From Nakataea oryzae (lineage: Eukaryota > Ascomycota > Sordariomycetes > Magnaporthales > Magnaporthaceae): DNA of 64,000 nucleotides. Every line of letters begins with the position of its first letter. The first letter of the stretch is position 1. The position numbers and the translations under genes are program-made. Below, one piece after another: positions 10,438 through 20,053 of the stretch. The stretch is taken from NCBI GenBank assembly GCA_003049435.1, contig PYSQ01000005.1, positions 7,488-71,487 of the forward strand. The letters run 5' to 3'. A model generated the notes under the pieces. It was not told where the DNA came from. It was given only the letters and a program-made list of their open reading frames with translations, and made no database searches.

Positions 10438-10726
10438 ATGTCGCCTCCCAAGGCGATCGCGCCCAGTTCTGCCTCATCAAAGGGCACTGCGCCGAGGGCG
10501 AGGGCGACGGTGCACTTGTCCCGTGGCGCTGGCCCGGACGGCGCAGCTGACAAGCGGCATGTGGGCGCCGCCAACAAGATGAAACCGCCAGCGTCTTCGC
10601 ACCCCAGCGACGATGTCGCGGCGGCGGTCGCAAAACTCGCGATAGCCGCAGAAAAGCAGCAGGGCCGCGCCGCCGTCGGCGCCCAGGGTGTCACGCCCTC
10701 TGCGTCCGCCCGCAACACCCCGTCGA

Positions 10727-10764
<38 letters not shown>

Positions 10765-12199
10765 CGGCAGCAATCTAAACCCGAGGTGAGCAAGAATGTT
10801 TTCTTTGGCCCTCCCGACTCTTGCGCATCTGGGAAGCCTTGGCCAACCTGCGGCGAGTGTGGCAAGGACGAGATCCTAACCCGCTTGATTCCGGACCAAA
10901 TTGGTTTGATCTCCTTGATCATGACTGACCGGACGGACTGCAAGACGTGCTGGGGCAAATACATAGTTTCTGTGCAGCTCCCAGTCGAGCAGAACGGCGC
11001 CCAAGGGAGCCAGGGAAATGCTCGGCGGTACCAGATGAAGCTGGGCCGAATGCAGAAGGTTTCAGACAAGAGCGACTACGGCTCGTGTGCGGGTGTAGAG
11101 GAATGCATCACCGTCTTGGGAGACCCATCGCTCACCCTCAACAATGAGGATGATGGCGGTGAGAATGTCGACCCAGAGCACGGATATCAGTACGACGAAG
11201 ACGAAGACATCTATGACGCGCCCGAGGACGACATGCCAGGTAACAAGCATGATCTCGGTGATGGTGTGGACCTTGTCTACGACGCCGCCGCCGAGCCATT
11301 GGATGGTAGATTCGCCCAAGAGCATGACGCCGAGGAAAAGGACGAGACTGCTGCCATCGTCGCTCGCTCGCCTTTGCCCCCTGGCAGGCGCTTCACCCCG
11401 ATCAACCTTGTCGAGAGTGCGTCCTCGCGCGAGGCTAGCCGCGCCGCGGTGCAAGCCTCGACGCCGACGCCGACGCCATCAGCTCAGGTCTCCCTGGCAT
11501 CAGCCGCCCTGCATCTCACCAGGTATACCCTCCCCAACACCTTCAGGCGCTGCTACTAATTACCGCACGGCACCCATCAATACTAACAACCCGCGCCGCA
11601 GCCACATATCGCGGAAGCGACAGCGGTCGCCGGCGGCGCAGGAGGTGCCGGCGCAGGCGCACCCCAGCCTCCGGAGCCCCGTCGCGGGCGCGAGCAGCCG
11701 GAACCCGTCCGCAGCCGGCCCCACAGACTCGGCGGCGGCGGCGGCGGCGGCTCCGCGGACGGCCCTGCCGATGTCTCCGCGCCGCGCCGCCACGACCGCG
11801 TGGCCCCAGCAGACCCAGGCGGTGCGCGGCGCCCCCGTGGCCCAGATGGTGCCGCGCCGCGCTGAGCAGCCGCCGCCGCCGCACTTTCCGCACTATGACC
11901 GTCCGCTGCCGACGCCTTTCACGGGCGGCCTGCAGCACGGGTTCCAGGGCCCGGCGTCGGTCGTCGCTGGGCCGGTCGCTCGGCCGGGGATCCCCCAGTA
12001 TTCGGTCGCCACGCTGGCCCCGGTGAACGATCCCGGCACCGGCGTGGTGCTGCCCAGCTTTAGGGAGCTGACGCGGGGCCTGGATGAAGACCCGGAGCAG
12101 GGCGAGCAGGGCCGTGGGCTGCTTCGCTACGTCCCATATTCCGGACGACCTGGGGCGCATCCCCCCGGATCTTTTCCCGGCCCAGACTCCCAGCGTTGA
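10438..12199 (+). CDS. Low-complexity protein with a CX2C-X26-CX2C putative zinc site
   Basis: Two exons (10438-11522 and 11602-12199) encode 560 aa. The intron 11523-11601 has donor GTATAC, a perfect TACTAAC branch site and acceptor CGCAG. The N-terminal about 115 residues are Ala/Ser/Lys-rich and contain ten Gln encoded by ten CAG codons. A compact region at about 125-225 carries CGEC (Cys138/141) and CKTC (Cys168/171), spaced like a treble-clef zinc site but not matching GATA or RING consensus. It is followed by an acidic stretch (about 240-300) and a Pro/Ala/Ser-rich tail ending near LPSFRELTRGLDED, a short motif reminiscent of fungal transcription-factor tails. I infer a nuclear or regulatory protein; no family could be named with confidence. 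Confidence 0.7.
10732..10761 (+). repeat. (CAG)10 microsatellite encoding poly-Gln
   Basis: Ten uninterrupted CAG codons inside the CX2C protein gene encode ten Gln. Such tracts commonly vary in length between strains. Confidence 0.95.
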
Positions 12200-13431
12200 G
12201 ACGATGTCTTTCACAGGCCGTCTTCCATTTCCCCATCATAGACATTTCTGTGTACAGAAAGCCCCTCACCGGGAAGGATCTTCTTGCAAATACCCCCTTG
12301 TTCTCTTTAGGGCAGGCTGATTATTCGACTTGTACAGTCCTCTATTGGCATGGCTGTTCCGATACCCTTGTTGTTTGTTGATATTGGACTAGATAGTAAC
12401 CACGTCCCCTGTACGCACCGTCTCGATTCCATGAGCGGGGAAATATTGCCGATCTGGCCATTCAAGTAGGTATAACACTGCGCCTGCTATGAACTTGGAG
12501 TCATTGCTTGTCCCAATCAATCACCTCAAGCCGACCTCAAATCACCGTCAGCCGCCCACGCCCGCTTCTCGAGGTCGTGGCAGCTGACTGGTAGAGATTG
12601 GCCAAAACCCGAAATTGGGAAAAATCCAAAGGACCCGTTTGGCCCAAAATCCGGGGGAACCGTTTGGTCCGTTTTGGGTTTTGGGGACCCAAAGCCCGTG
12701 GGTCCAAAACGGGGTGCCCATTTCCGGGGGTTGGCCAAACCTTGGGCGGGGTAGCAGGCCAGAACGGCCTCGCCCCTGTCGTGCTCGGCATCGCCCTCAT
12801 TGAGCACTGGGTCTCCATCGATACAGCACCGCGATGCTCCCGACGCTGCCCAGACGCGAATGAACAGGTCAAACTGCCCGGGTGGTAGGCGCAATCTCGA
12901 AAATGGCGGCGATTTTCCAGAACCCTGTAGGGTCGGATTTACCCAGTTCTGTCTGTAGTAACGCAGCCCGAACGCTCTAGAAACGTCTGCGACAGGATCT
13001 TACGGTAGGCTGCTCTTCCACAAAAAGCGGATGCTTGGACAAAGGCGTCGCTGACACAATGCCAACGGCCAAGCATATACAAGGCACTTTGACGAGGATG
13101 CAGGATGGCGGGTTGCGTCATGGCGGCTTGTGCGTTGAAAAAGGCACAGTGTAGAAAGCCACCGTTCTTTTTGTTCAATGCCAAGGTACCAAGTCGGGCT
13201 TTGCCGCCTCGGAGCAAATCGTAACACTCTATCCTATCCGTCACTCAACCCATGAGCCGCAGCTCCAAGCGGCCTCGAGACAAAGTCCTCCCACCAACGA
13301 CCCTCATCTAGCATCTAGATCTATCATGAATGCTCTAGTGTAGCTTTACCGCTCGAAACAATTTGCCGAGATAACAGAGAAAAGCACAGCAAAAAAAAAA
13401 AAATATTGTCTTGGTGGGGCATCCCCAAAGG
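12200..13431. other. Intergenic region with a structured repeat-like segment
   Basis: This is a convergent intergenic region between the CX2C protein gene and the minus-strand F-box gene. No gene is supported. It contains the segment 12598-12739 described separately and an A13 run at 13391-13403 near the F-box gene's 3' end. Confidence 0.5.
12598..12739. repeat. Short segment bounded by TTGGCCAAA palindromes with an internal hairpin
   Basis: The palindrome TTGGCCAAA occurs at 12598-12606 and again at 12731-12739. Between them, GGACCCA (12685-12691) and TGGGTCC (12699-12705) form a 7-bp stem with a 7-base loop, extendable imperfectly with flanking GTTTT and AAAAC. The segment is unusually rich in runs of three to five identical bases. 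It could be a MITE-like remnant or a local structural element; only one copy is seen in the window. Confidence 0.4.
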
Positions 13432-14655
13432 TCAGTCGTCCTCATCCAAAGTCCCACCAATGATATCCAACTTGATGCCTTGCTCCTTGCAGGCCGTGAC
13501 AAACTGCTTGGGGACGGGGCCGTTGTCGCCCTCGACGGCGATGATGGACTTGAGGTTGCGCGCCATGATGTCCTTGGTCTCGATGGCGCTGACGAGCAGC
13601 TCGGTGACCTCGTCGTCGGTGCCAATCTCGTTGAAGAACTCGAGCGTCTCGAGCTCCGGGGGCAGGCCGACCGAGTGCAGGCGGGGCTTGGTCGACTTTT
13701 TGCCAAACAGCTGGTAGTCCCAGTTGACGCGCAGCGTCTTGAGGGCCGCAAAGTCGCGCATGCGCACGGCGCGGCGGCCGCCCAGGAAGGCGCAGTCGAC
13801 GACGACGGTCTCGAGGGAGGCGGCGGCGGAGCGCAGGGCGACGACGTAGTCGCCAAAGTCGTCCGACGTCTCCTCGAGGTCCGGCACGGGCTCGGGCAGC
13901 TGGGTCATGACGAACTCGCGCAGGGCGGCGGGGAACTCGAGGACGTCGCCGAGGGCGTCGTCGCTGAAGTCGCACTCGAGCAGGTGCAGCTTGGTCAGGG
14001 CAGTGCCGTGGGGCTTCTCGATGTGGTCGAAGCCGCGGTAGTCGAGGCGGGCGCGGCGGATGACGAGGGTCTCGAGGGTGGGGTGGGAGAAGATGTGGAT
14101 GTTCTCGCGCAGGTCCCAGTAGGCGTCGTCCGGGCACTGGAAGAAGAGGGTGCACGACTTGAGGCAGGCCAGGTCGAAGGGCCCGTTGAAGAGCGAGCCG
14201 ACGCCGTGCAGCAGGGTGTCGGGGACGGCGATGTCGAGCATCTCGAGGTTGGACATGGCCGAGATGGTGCGGGTGACGCCCTCGTCGAGCTGCTCGTGGT
14301 GCCAGCCGTGGACGGGCACGTCGAGGCTGATGTGCGAGACGTGCTCGGCGGGGTACTCGAGGCGCACGCCGACGATGAGGGAGCCGCGGCGCGGGCGGCG
14401 GCCGAGCGACTGGCTGAAGCGCAGGTGGTGCTCGGGCTTGTCGAACTGGATCTCCTTGTACAGCACCGAGTCGGCGGCGGCGTGGAAGTGGCGGTTGAGG
14501 CGCGAGACGCTGCACAGGTCGCGCTTGGAGCGGGCGCCGACCAGCTCGAGGATGCGCAGCAGCACCTCCTGCGGCAGCGCGCCCAGGCGGTCCGGCCCCG
14601 GCACGCCGCCGAGGGGGAGCCCGCCGGCGGCATTGTCGCTGGAGGAGGACGGCAT
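13432..14655 (-). CDS. F-box protein with leucine-rich-repeat-like region
   Basis: This is an intronless frame of 407 aa from the ATG at 14655. An upstream extension of the frame is Cys/Pro/Ala-rich and not protein-like, so the later start is chosen. Residues about 22-68 match an F-box: LGALPQEVLLRILELV, then a basic, Leu-spaced second half ending SVLYKEI. The remainder contains repeated Leu-rich segments such as LEMLDIAVP, LETLVIRRARL and LKTLRVNWDY, as expected for the substrate-recognition part of fungal FBXL-like proteins. By family, the F-box binds Skp1 in an SCF ubiquitin ligase and the repeats recruit the substrate, which is unknown here. Confidence 0.85.
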   Translation of the reverse strand: MPSSSSDNAAGGLPLGGVPGPDRLGALPQEVLLRILELVGARSKRDLCSVSRLNRHFHAAADSVLYKEIQFDKPEHHLRFSQSLGRRPRRGSLIVGVRLEYPAEHVSHISLDVPVHGWHHEQLDEGVTRTISAMSNLEMLDIAVPDTLLHGVGSLFNGPFDLACLKSCTLFFQCPDDAYWDLRENIHIFSHPTLETLVIRRARLDYRGFDHIEKPHGTALTKLHLLECDFSDDALGDVLEFPAALREFVMTQLPEPVPDLEETSDDFGDYVVALRSAAASLETVVVDCAFLGGRRAVRMRDFAALKTLRVNWDYQLFGKKSTKPRLHSVGLPPELETLEFFNEIGTDDEVTELLVSAIETKDIMARNLKSIIAVEGDNGPVPKQFVTACKEQGIKLDIIGGTLDEDD

Positions 14656-15604
14656 GGGCGGCGCCGGCTGGGGGGGTAGGAATTGAGGAGAGAAGAGGGC
14701 AGTTGGCGGCGCGCGCGGCAGAGACAGTGCAGGGCAGGCCGCGCGGTGGGCGGTGCGGGAAGGAGGGCAGAGGCAGCGGGCGAGGCAGTCAATCAGCCCA
14801 TGGTGTGATGCGGTGGATGCAAATTCAGGGCGGCCGTCAAGCAGACAGGGCCAAGCAGCCCACATGCAGAACGGGGCTGCTTGCGGAGAAGGCGAGAGGC
14901 ACCCCTGGGGCTGGTCCGAGCTCACCGCGTCGACTAGCCGTTTTGGGGCTGGCCGCGCCCCTCCTCCAGATTAATAACGTGAATAACGTGAGGGGCGGGC
15001 CCCGCAGTGACGAGGGCGGCCTGGTCCGCGTGCTGGGGGCTGCTCCATGCGAGGGTTGCGTACATGATGATTGCTGTGCGTACGTACCTTGGCCGGCAGA
15101 CGCACGGCAGGCAGGCAGGCAGACAGGCAGGCAGCCCAGGGCCGTGGCACCTCCGCCTCGCTGCCCAAGCGTCCTGCATTTCTTGGGGCGGCGGGCGCGG
15201 CAGCCAGCCTTTTGCACCCACCTGTCTGTCAGTCAGGCCGCGCGCGCAGCGACTCGCAAGCTGCCGCCGAAAACGATGCCTCCTGCCCGTCCGTCCGTCC
15301 GGTCCGCCCGCGAGCTTGTTCGCCCGCCGCGGCTCGGCAGTGCGCGCCCCATGGGCCTGTTTCGTCTGTGCGTGGGTTGGCGCTGGTGCAAGCATGACAT
15401 CACCCGCCGTTCCAGTCGGCGGGGCCCACGCAGCACAATCAAAGAAGCTCGGGCGCTGTTTGCAACCCCCAACGGCCTGCTGCTGCAAAACCGCGCCGGG
15501 TGCCAGCACCGGCCAGAGACGTGCTCCAGTGCTTTGCCCCCCCACGAGAACCACCGCCGTCCTCCCTCGCCAGACGTGACGGCAGACGACACCCACCCGC
15601 AGCA
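14656..15604. other. Divergent promoter region (F-box gene / PEBP gene)
   Basis: This 950-base interval lies between two divergently transcribed genes and probably holds both promoters. It is GC-rich and includes the GGCA-type microsatellite at 15106-15134 and a (CCGT)n stretch near 15290-15302. No coding sequence is supported. Confidence 0.55.
15106..15134 (+). repeat. (GGCA)n microsatellite
   Basis: Seven near-perfect tandem GGCA/GGCAG units, interrupted once by GACA, lie in the divergent promoter region. Confidence 0.85.
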
Positions 15605-16666
15605 ATGGCCGCCTTCCGCACCCACCAGCTCCGCCTGGGCGTGCTCCCACTGTTGGTGGGGCGCGTCGCCAGCGCCGCCCTCGCGGGACCCGACACGCAG
15701 CATGTGCTGGGGCCAGGTGCCGCGCCCGCCGCAGTTGACGGCAGCCAGGTCCACGACGAGTGAGTGTCTGCGGCCGGCGTGGCGGGGCGGGCCCCCCATT
15801 GACGGCGCCGTTGCTGACTGGCAGTGTGCAGGCTTCTGAGAGCGCAGATCATCCCGCAGAGCACGTTGCTCCCCCGTCGGCCAGCCTGCACCAGCTAACC
15901 GAGACAGAGTTGAGGCTAACGCCTGCCACCCTGGCCGCTAGTAATCGATGATTTCGCCCCGGCCTTCCTGCTCAGCGCCCAGTGGTCGCCAGAGACCCGC
16001 GCCGAGCTCGGCAACCCCGTCCAGCCGGCCAAGCTGCAGGCCCAGCCCACCATCGCCCTCACCCCAACCGTCACCACCAAGGCGTCGCTCCCGCCCAGGC
16101 TGCACGCCCGCCACGACGGCCCAGCCGCGCCGACGGACCACCGCTGCCCCGGCATGGCTGGCGCCGACGTCAAGTCCAACATGACGTACGCCATCGTCCT
16201 GACGGACCCGGACGCGCCCTCGTACCACGACAACAAGTGGTCCGAGTTCTGCCACTGGATCGCCACGGGACGCGTCGTCGTCACGCCGAGGCCCCCGCGA
16301 GCCCAGGGGCGGGACGGCGACGACGGCTGCCCGCAGATCAGCCTGGCCGGCCTGGAGGACGTGGTTCCCTACAAGCCGCCCGCGCCGCCCGAGAAGACGG
16401 GCAGGCACCGCTACATATTCCTGGCCTTCACGCCCGTCAACGCCACCACGGTGCCGCTAAACGTCACCAGGCCCGCCGAAAGGAAGCGGTGGGGCTCGGA
16501 CAAGCCTGGGAACGGCGTCCGCGAGTGGGCCGACGAGAACGGCCTGGCCGCTATTGGTATGTTCTGGCTCGGCGCGGGGGTCGGTGTCTGTTGGCCATGT
16601 CTGCTAACCGCCTCGTCTGGTCCGACAGCGGCCAACTTTATCCTTGCTCAAAACGAGAAACAATAA
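15605..16666 (+). CDS. Secreted phosphatidylethanolamine-binding (PEBP) family protein
   Basis: Four exons are modelled (15605-15759, 15832-15860, 15942-16556, 16629-16666) giving 278 aa. The first exon encodes a signal peptide (about residues 1-24, ending VASAALAG). Exon 3 carries the PEBP hallmarks: DPDAPS near residue 150, FCHWIA shortly after, and GRHRYIF (the GxHR ligand-site motif). Exon 4 completes the fold with AANFILAQNEKQ. Intron 1 has donor GTGAGT; intron 3 (16557-16628) has GTATGT...GACAG and is a multiple of three. Intron 2 (15861-15941) is uncertain. The acceptor CGCTAG is forced by upstream stops, and the only phase-compatible donor I find is the non-canonical GCACGT, joining IIPQ to IIDDF. 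Fungal relatives include carboxypeptidase Y inhibitor-type proteins; ligand and target are unknown. Confidence 0.82.
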
Positions 16667-17071
16667 GCAAGCACCACGGAAACGGCCCGTCGTGACAGCC
16701 CTGTAACATCAATTTGTGGATTTGAACTGGAATTATCGTGGGTACCGGCACATTCGTAATGGTTGGCCAAGGCAGTCGCTGCTTCTTGGCGACGGTAATC
16801 AGACGCTTATTTCTTTCCTTTGGAGCCCGGTTATTGAGGCTGAACGTGTTTCGATTTGGTCGTGTGGATGCGGTTTTCTTGCAAGTGGGCATGCACACTC
16901 TTTGATCCAGAACAGTGTATCAAGCACATTTTTATTCTATTGTTCTATTGTTCTATTGTGTCACCGCCATATGCTCGGGCTATTCCTAATATTTGCCCCC
17001 TGCGACCATTCGTCAGACGTCAGGTCCGTGTTCCCAGCCTCCACATCTACTGGCAGCAACGAGTGCGGGAA
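16667..17071. other. Short convergent intergenic region
   Basis: This contains the 3' flanks of the PEBP gene (plus) and the PTH11-like gene (minus). A tandem of ttctattg/ttgttctattg units lies near 16930-16960. No gene is supported. Confidence 0.5.
16932..16960 (+). repeat. Short tandem TTCTATTG-type repeat
   Basis: Three consecutive units of ttctattg(t) lie in the convergent 3' flank between the PEBP and PTH11-like genes. Confidence 0.6.
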
Positions 17072-18881
17072 TCACGCCTGAGCTATCGCCCGCTGCATGT
17101 CGTGCAGGTCCTGCGGCTCGGCATAGCTCGCGTCGTGGTTGACCTCGCGCGTCACGAGTATCTGCGTGAGGAGGAGCCCGCCCCTGCCACGGCCGCCCAT
17201 CGGCTCGACTGCACTCTGCCGCTGCTGCCCGGCAGTGTCAGACCCGGCCGCCACGCGACCTCCTCCTTCGCTCTCCGCCCCGCTGCCGCCGCTCTCCGGC
17301 TCCTCCCCCGGCATACCGGCCGACGAAACGTGGCTCGTCGTCCCGAAGCGCTGCGGCCCCGCCTGCCGCCCGTCGCCGCACTCCGGGCCCCATGCGGCGG
17401 CGGCGCCGTAGTTCCTCCCCCAAGCCCCCGATGCCATCGTCGTCGTCGTGGGCACGCCGTCGCAGGTCGAGTTGCCGGGCCCTGACGAGACGGTAAAAGA
17501 TCTTGCTGAAGTAGCGGGACAGGAAGGCCCCGCTGTCTGCCGACGACGACAACGGCGGCATGTCGTGCTGCTTGTCGCGGCGCCGGCCGCCGCTGGCGGA
17601 GGACGACGATGACGATGACGACGACGACGATGACAGGCGCAGGAAGCGCGCGAGCCGCGGCGCGTGACAGATGGCCTGCTTGAGCGTGGGGATGCAGGCG
17701 CAGCTGATGAGGGCGCTTATCTCGGCCGCGGACCGGATTATTGGCTCGACCAGTTCGTCTGGTGTCGGAGACGGTAGTCAGCTTTTTCTTTTCTTTTTGG
17801 GCGGGGGCATTCTCGGATTGCGCAGTGGTGGAGGGAAAGAACAGGCACGCAAACATACAAGTCGAGTCTCTTCCGCTTGTTTCCGCCGACTGCACTATCC
17901 TGATGACGGAAAATACGCAGATGAACAGTCCGAGCGAGAGCATGACAATAATGCCTAGCGTCTTGGTGCTGGACAGCTGCTGCAGCTTCCAGATGTGGGG
18001 GATGGGCTGGATGAACAGGATCAAGTCCACCGTGATGTTGCAGATGAACTGGCGCATGCAACCTCTCGAGCAGAGCAATCAGCAACGACAACAGAAAAAA
18101 AACAAAAGACGGACAGAGCGCGACGCCCAAAGAACCCAGCCCCCAACGGAAAGCATACCGACATCCACCACATGGGCACGGGGCTGATGCAGGACCCCGG
18201 GGTGCTCGGGTCCCAGACCTCGCGCACGGGGCCGCACTGCAGCACCTCGTACAGGCTCTGGGCGAGGGCCTGGAAGGGCAGAAATACGATGACGCCGCGG
18301 TTCAGGAGGCCGGCCGACCGGTTCGAGAGCAGGCGCAGGTAGAGGCGGGCGATGGAGGCCCTGGCCAGGCACACGCTCAAGCCCCACGTCACGGTGAGGA
18401 CCACAATGTCCTTTAGGACCCGCTGCAGCTCCTGGTCCGAGAGCTCGTGGATGTGTTTTCCGAAGCCGTGCGGGACGGCTGTTGTTTTTGTTGTTGTTTC
18501 TTTGGTTATTCCTCGGTTCGTGTCCTGTTTGTCTTGGGCAACTTACCAGCCAGGCAAGATGCGGAAAATGCCACTTGGAACGCCTGCATAAGGTTAGAAT
18601 TGATGGATAGCAAAACTATCTGTGGGTATGATGCGCGCCCAGCCAACGATTATAAAGACTAGAGGCGCACGACAAGCGCAGCGGTCAGCATAAAAAAAAG
18701 AAACGGCCGGAAAATGCCAGGCAGACGGCCGGTGTCCCAACGCACAGTCGTCCCAACCGAGGGCTCCCCGGTGGTATCGCTCGCATATCCAGACGAGGAC
18801 CAGGAGCGTCGTCAATGCCAGCAGCGCCGCCGAGATAGGGACGAGATCGAACGCGGGGTTGTGGGCGAGCATGACGAGCAT
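17072..18881 (-). CDS. PTH11-like / fungal rhodopsin-domain seven-pass membrane protein (model incomplete)
   Basis: This is a multi-exon gene starting at the ATG at 18881. Well supported pieces are: exon 18583-18547 (AFQVAFSASCLAG); intron 18546-18479 (GTAAGT...ACAG); exon 18478-18159 with GFGKHIHELS, a TM segment and the Cys-containing LQCGPVREVWDP; intron 18158-18049 (GTATGC...CCAG); exon 18048-17859 with two TM segments; intron 17858-17759 (GTATGT, CTGAC branch, CCAG); and exon 17758 onward with ELVEPIIRSAAEISAL and CACIPTL. The order (GxGKHI, then W, the WWMS segment, then VEP-type helix) is that of PTH11-like integral membrane proteins, implicated in surface sensing in plant-pathogenic and other fungi. 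Two parts are unresolved: the junction between exon 1 (ending near 18700 at GWDDC or later) and 18583, and a one-base frame change between about 17500 and 17455. The most coding-like tail ends at 17072. Confidence 0.75.
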
Positions 18882-20053
18882 GGCAGGCGGCGCTCGCAGC
18901 CGCCCGGGGAGGGCGCGTGCTGCTGCGGGAGAAGCGGGGAGCGGGCTCTTGTTTGCTGGAGTCGGTATTTAGGCTCGGGCCGCATCTGGGCTTGGTTTTC
19001 TTCTTGTTCGGGGCTGCCTGCTTGCTTGCTACTTCTACTGCACGGTCTCCGCTCGCTTGGCCCTTTTTTTTCCTCTTGCAGTCGTCGGGCTTCTTAAACC
19101 GAGCCCGGCCGGCCGGTTCGAGGGCCGTGCGGAGCGGCACCGCAGTCGGGCAGAAGCAGCAGGCAGTCGGGCTCTAAGCGAGGACAGGATGGGAGTGGGC
19201 ACCGTACTGGGGGCCACAGATGCCGCGACAAAGGAAAAAAAAACCGGGATTCTGTTTTCCCCCTTTCTACCAACAGAATGACACGGTTTCGAGACCGGTC
19301 TGCACTATACAGAAGATGGAACTAAGAAGGATGTCGAGCCGCCAGGGGCCCTTGTGCTGCCTGTCCAGAATGCGCAGGCGGCAGCTGCTGAAGGCCCAGG
19401 CCTGCACCTCGCCAAAGGCTATCCGGCCCCATCTCGTCTTGGTGCAACGCGCCGCGACTAAGTGCCCCCAACTCATTTGGGGGTCATGCTGCCTGCCTCT
19501 CTGTCGCCACCAGCCAAAAAAAAGTCACAGGGCCAGGAGCAGGCGAATACGCCGCGCGCAGACACAAGGGCACTATTCGTCGCACACATGGCGCTAGAAA
19601 AAGCTTGGATTCAGGACATCTACGGCCATGGCCCAGCCTCGCGGCCACAAAACCCCGAGGGAGGGTTCCTGGATCTTATGGGACAGGTGAGGGGTGCGGC
19701 AGAAAGTCCGGTATGGTGTTCTTGCCGACGGATCCTTCCATCGTCGTGTCGACTTGCCATGATAGACGGCCTCTGGCTTCTGGTAGTCCCATCGTGGCCG
19801 CTGAGCAAGGGGAAGGCTGAGCCGGTCGCGCGACGCCGACAGGTTGGGCCGGCCGCCACCGTCGTGCAGCCTCCCTGACGTCGCGTGCCCTCTCTTGTGT
19901 CTTGTGTTCGAGAAGCTTCGGCGGCGGCGAAAGCGAGACGCGGCCTGGCGAAGCTGCATGCACGGTGCAGGAGGGGACAAGGATTCTGGCGCGCGTCTGG
20001 TACAGAGTGAAGAAGCATGTATTGTTCGCCAACGCCGCATGTGTGTGCACAAA
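18882..20053. other. Intergenic region, no gene seen
   Basis: This is 1.2 kb between the start of the PTH11-like gene and the 3' end of the FAD-linked oxidase gene, both on the minus strand. It is GC-rich with scattered short frames and no supported gene. Confidence 0.5.

Noticed and set aside
9686..10633. Minus-strand frame of 315 codons across the promoter of the CX2C protein gene
   Set aside because: It has no natural family match, mixed codon use and overlaps the start of a better supported gene on the other strand.
13411..14679. Plus-strand frame of 422 codons antisense to the F-box gene
   Set aside because: Antisense shadow created by high GC; rich in Gly/Val/Ala/Glu without any domain.
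15106..15134. GGCA tandem considered as a possible CRISPR or centromere-type repeat
   Set aside because: Four-base units with no spacers in a eukaryotic genome; it is a simple microsatellite.
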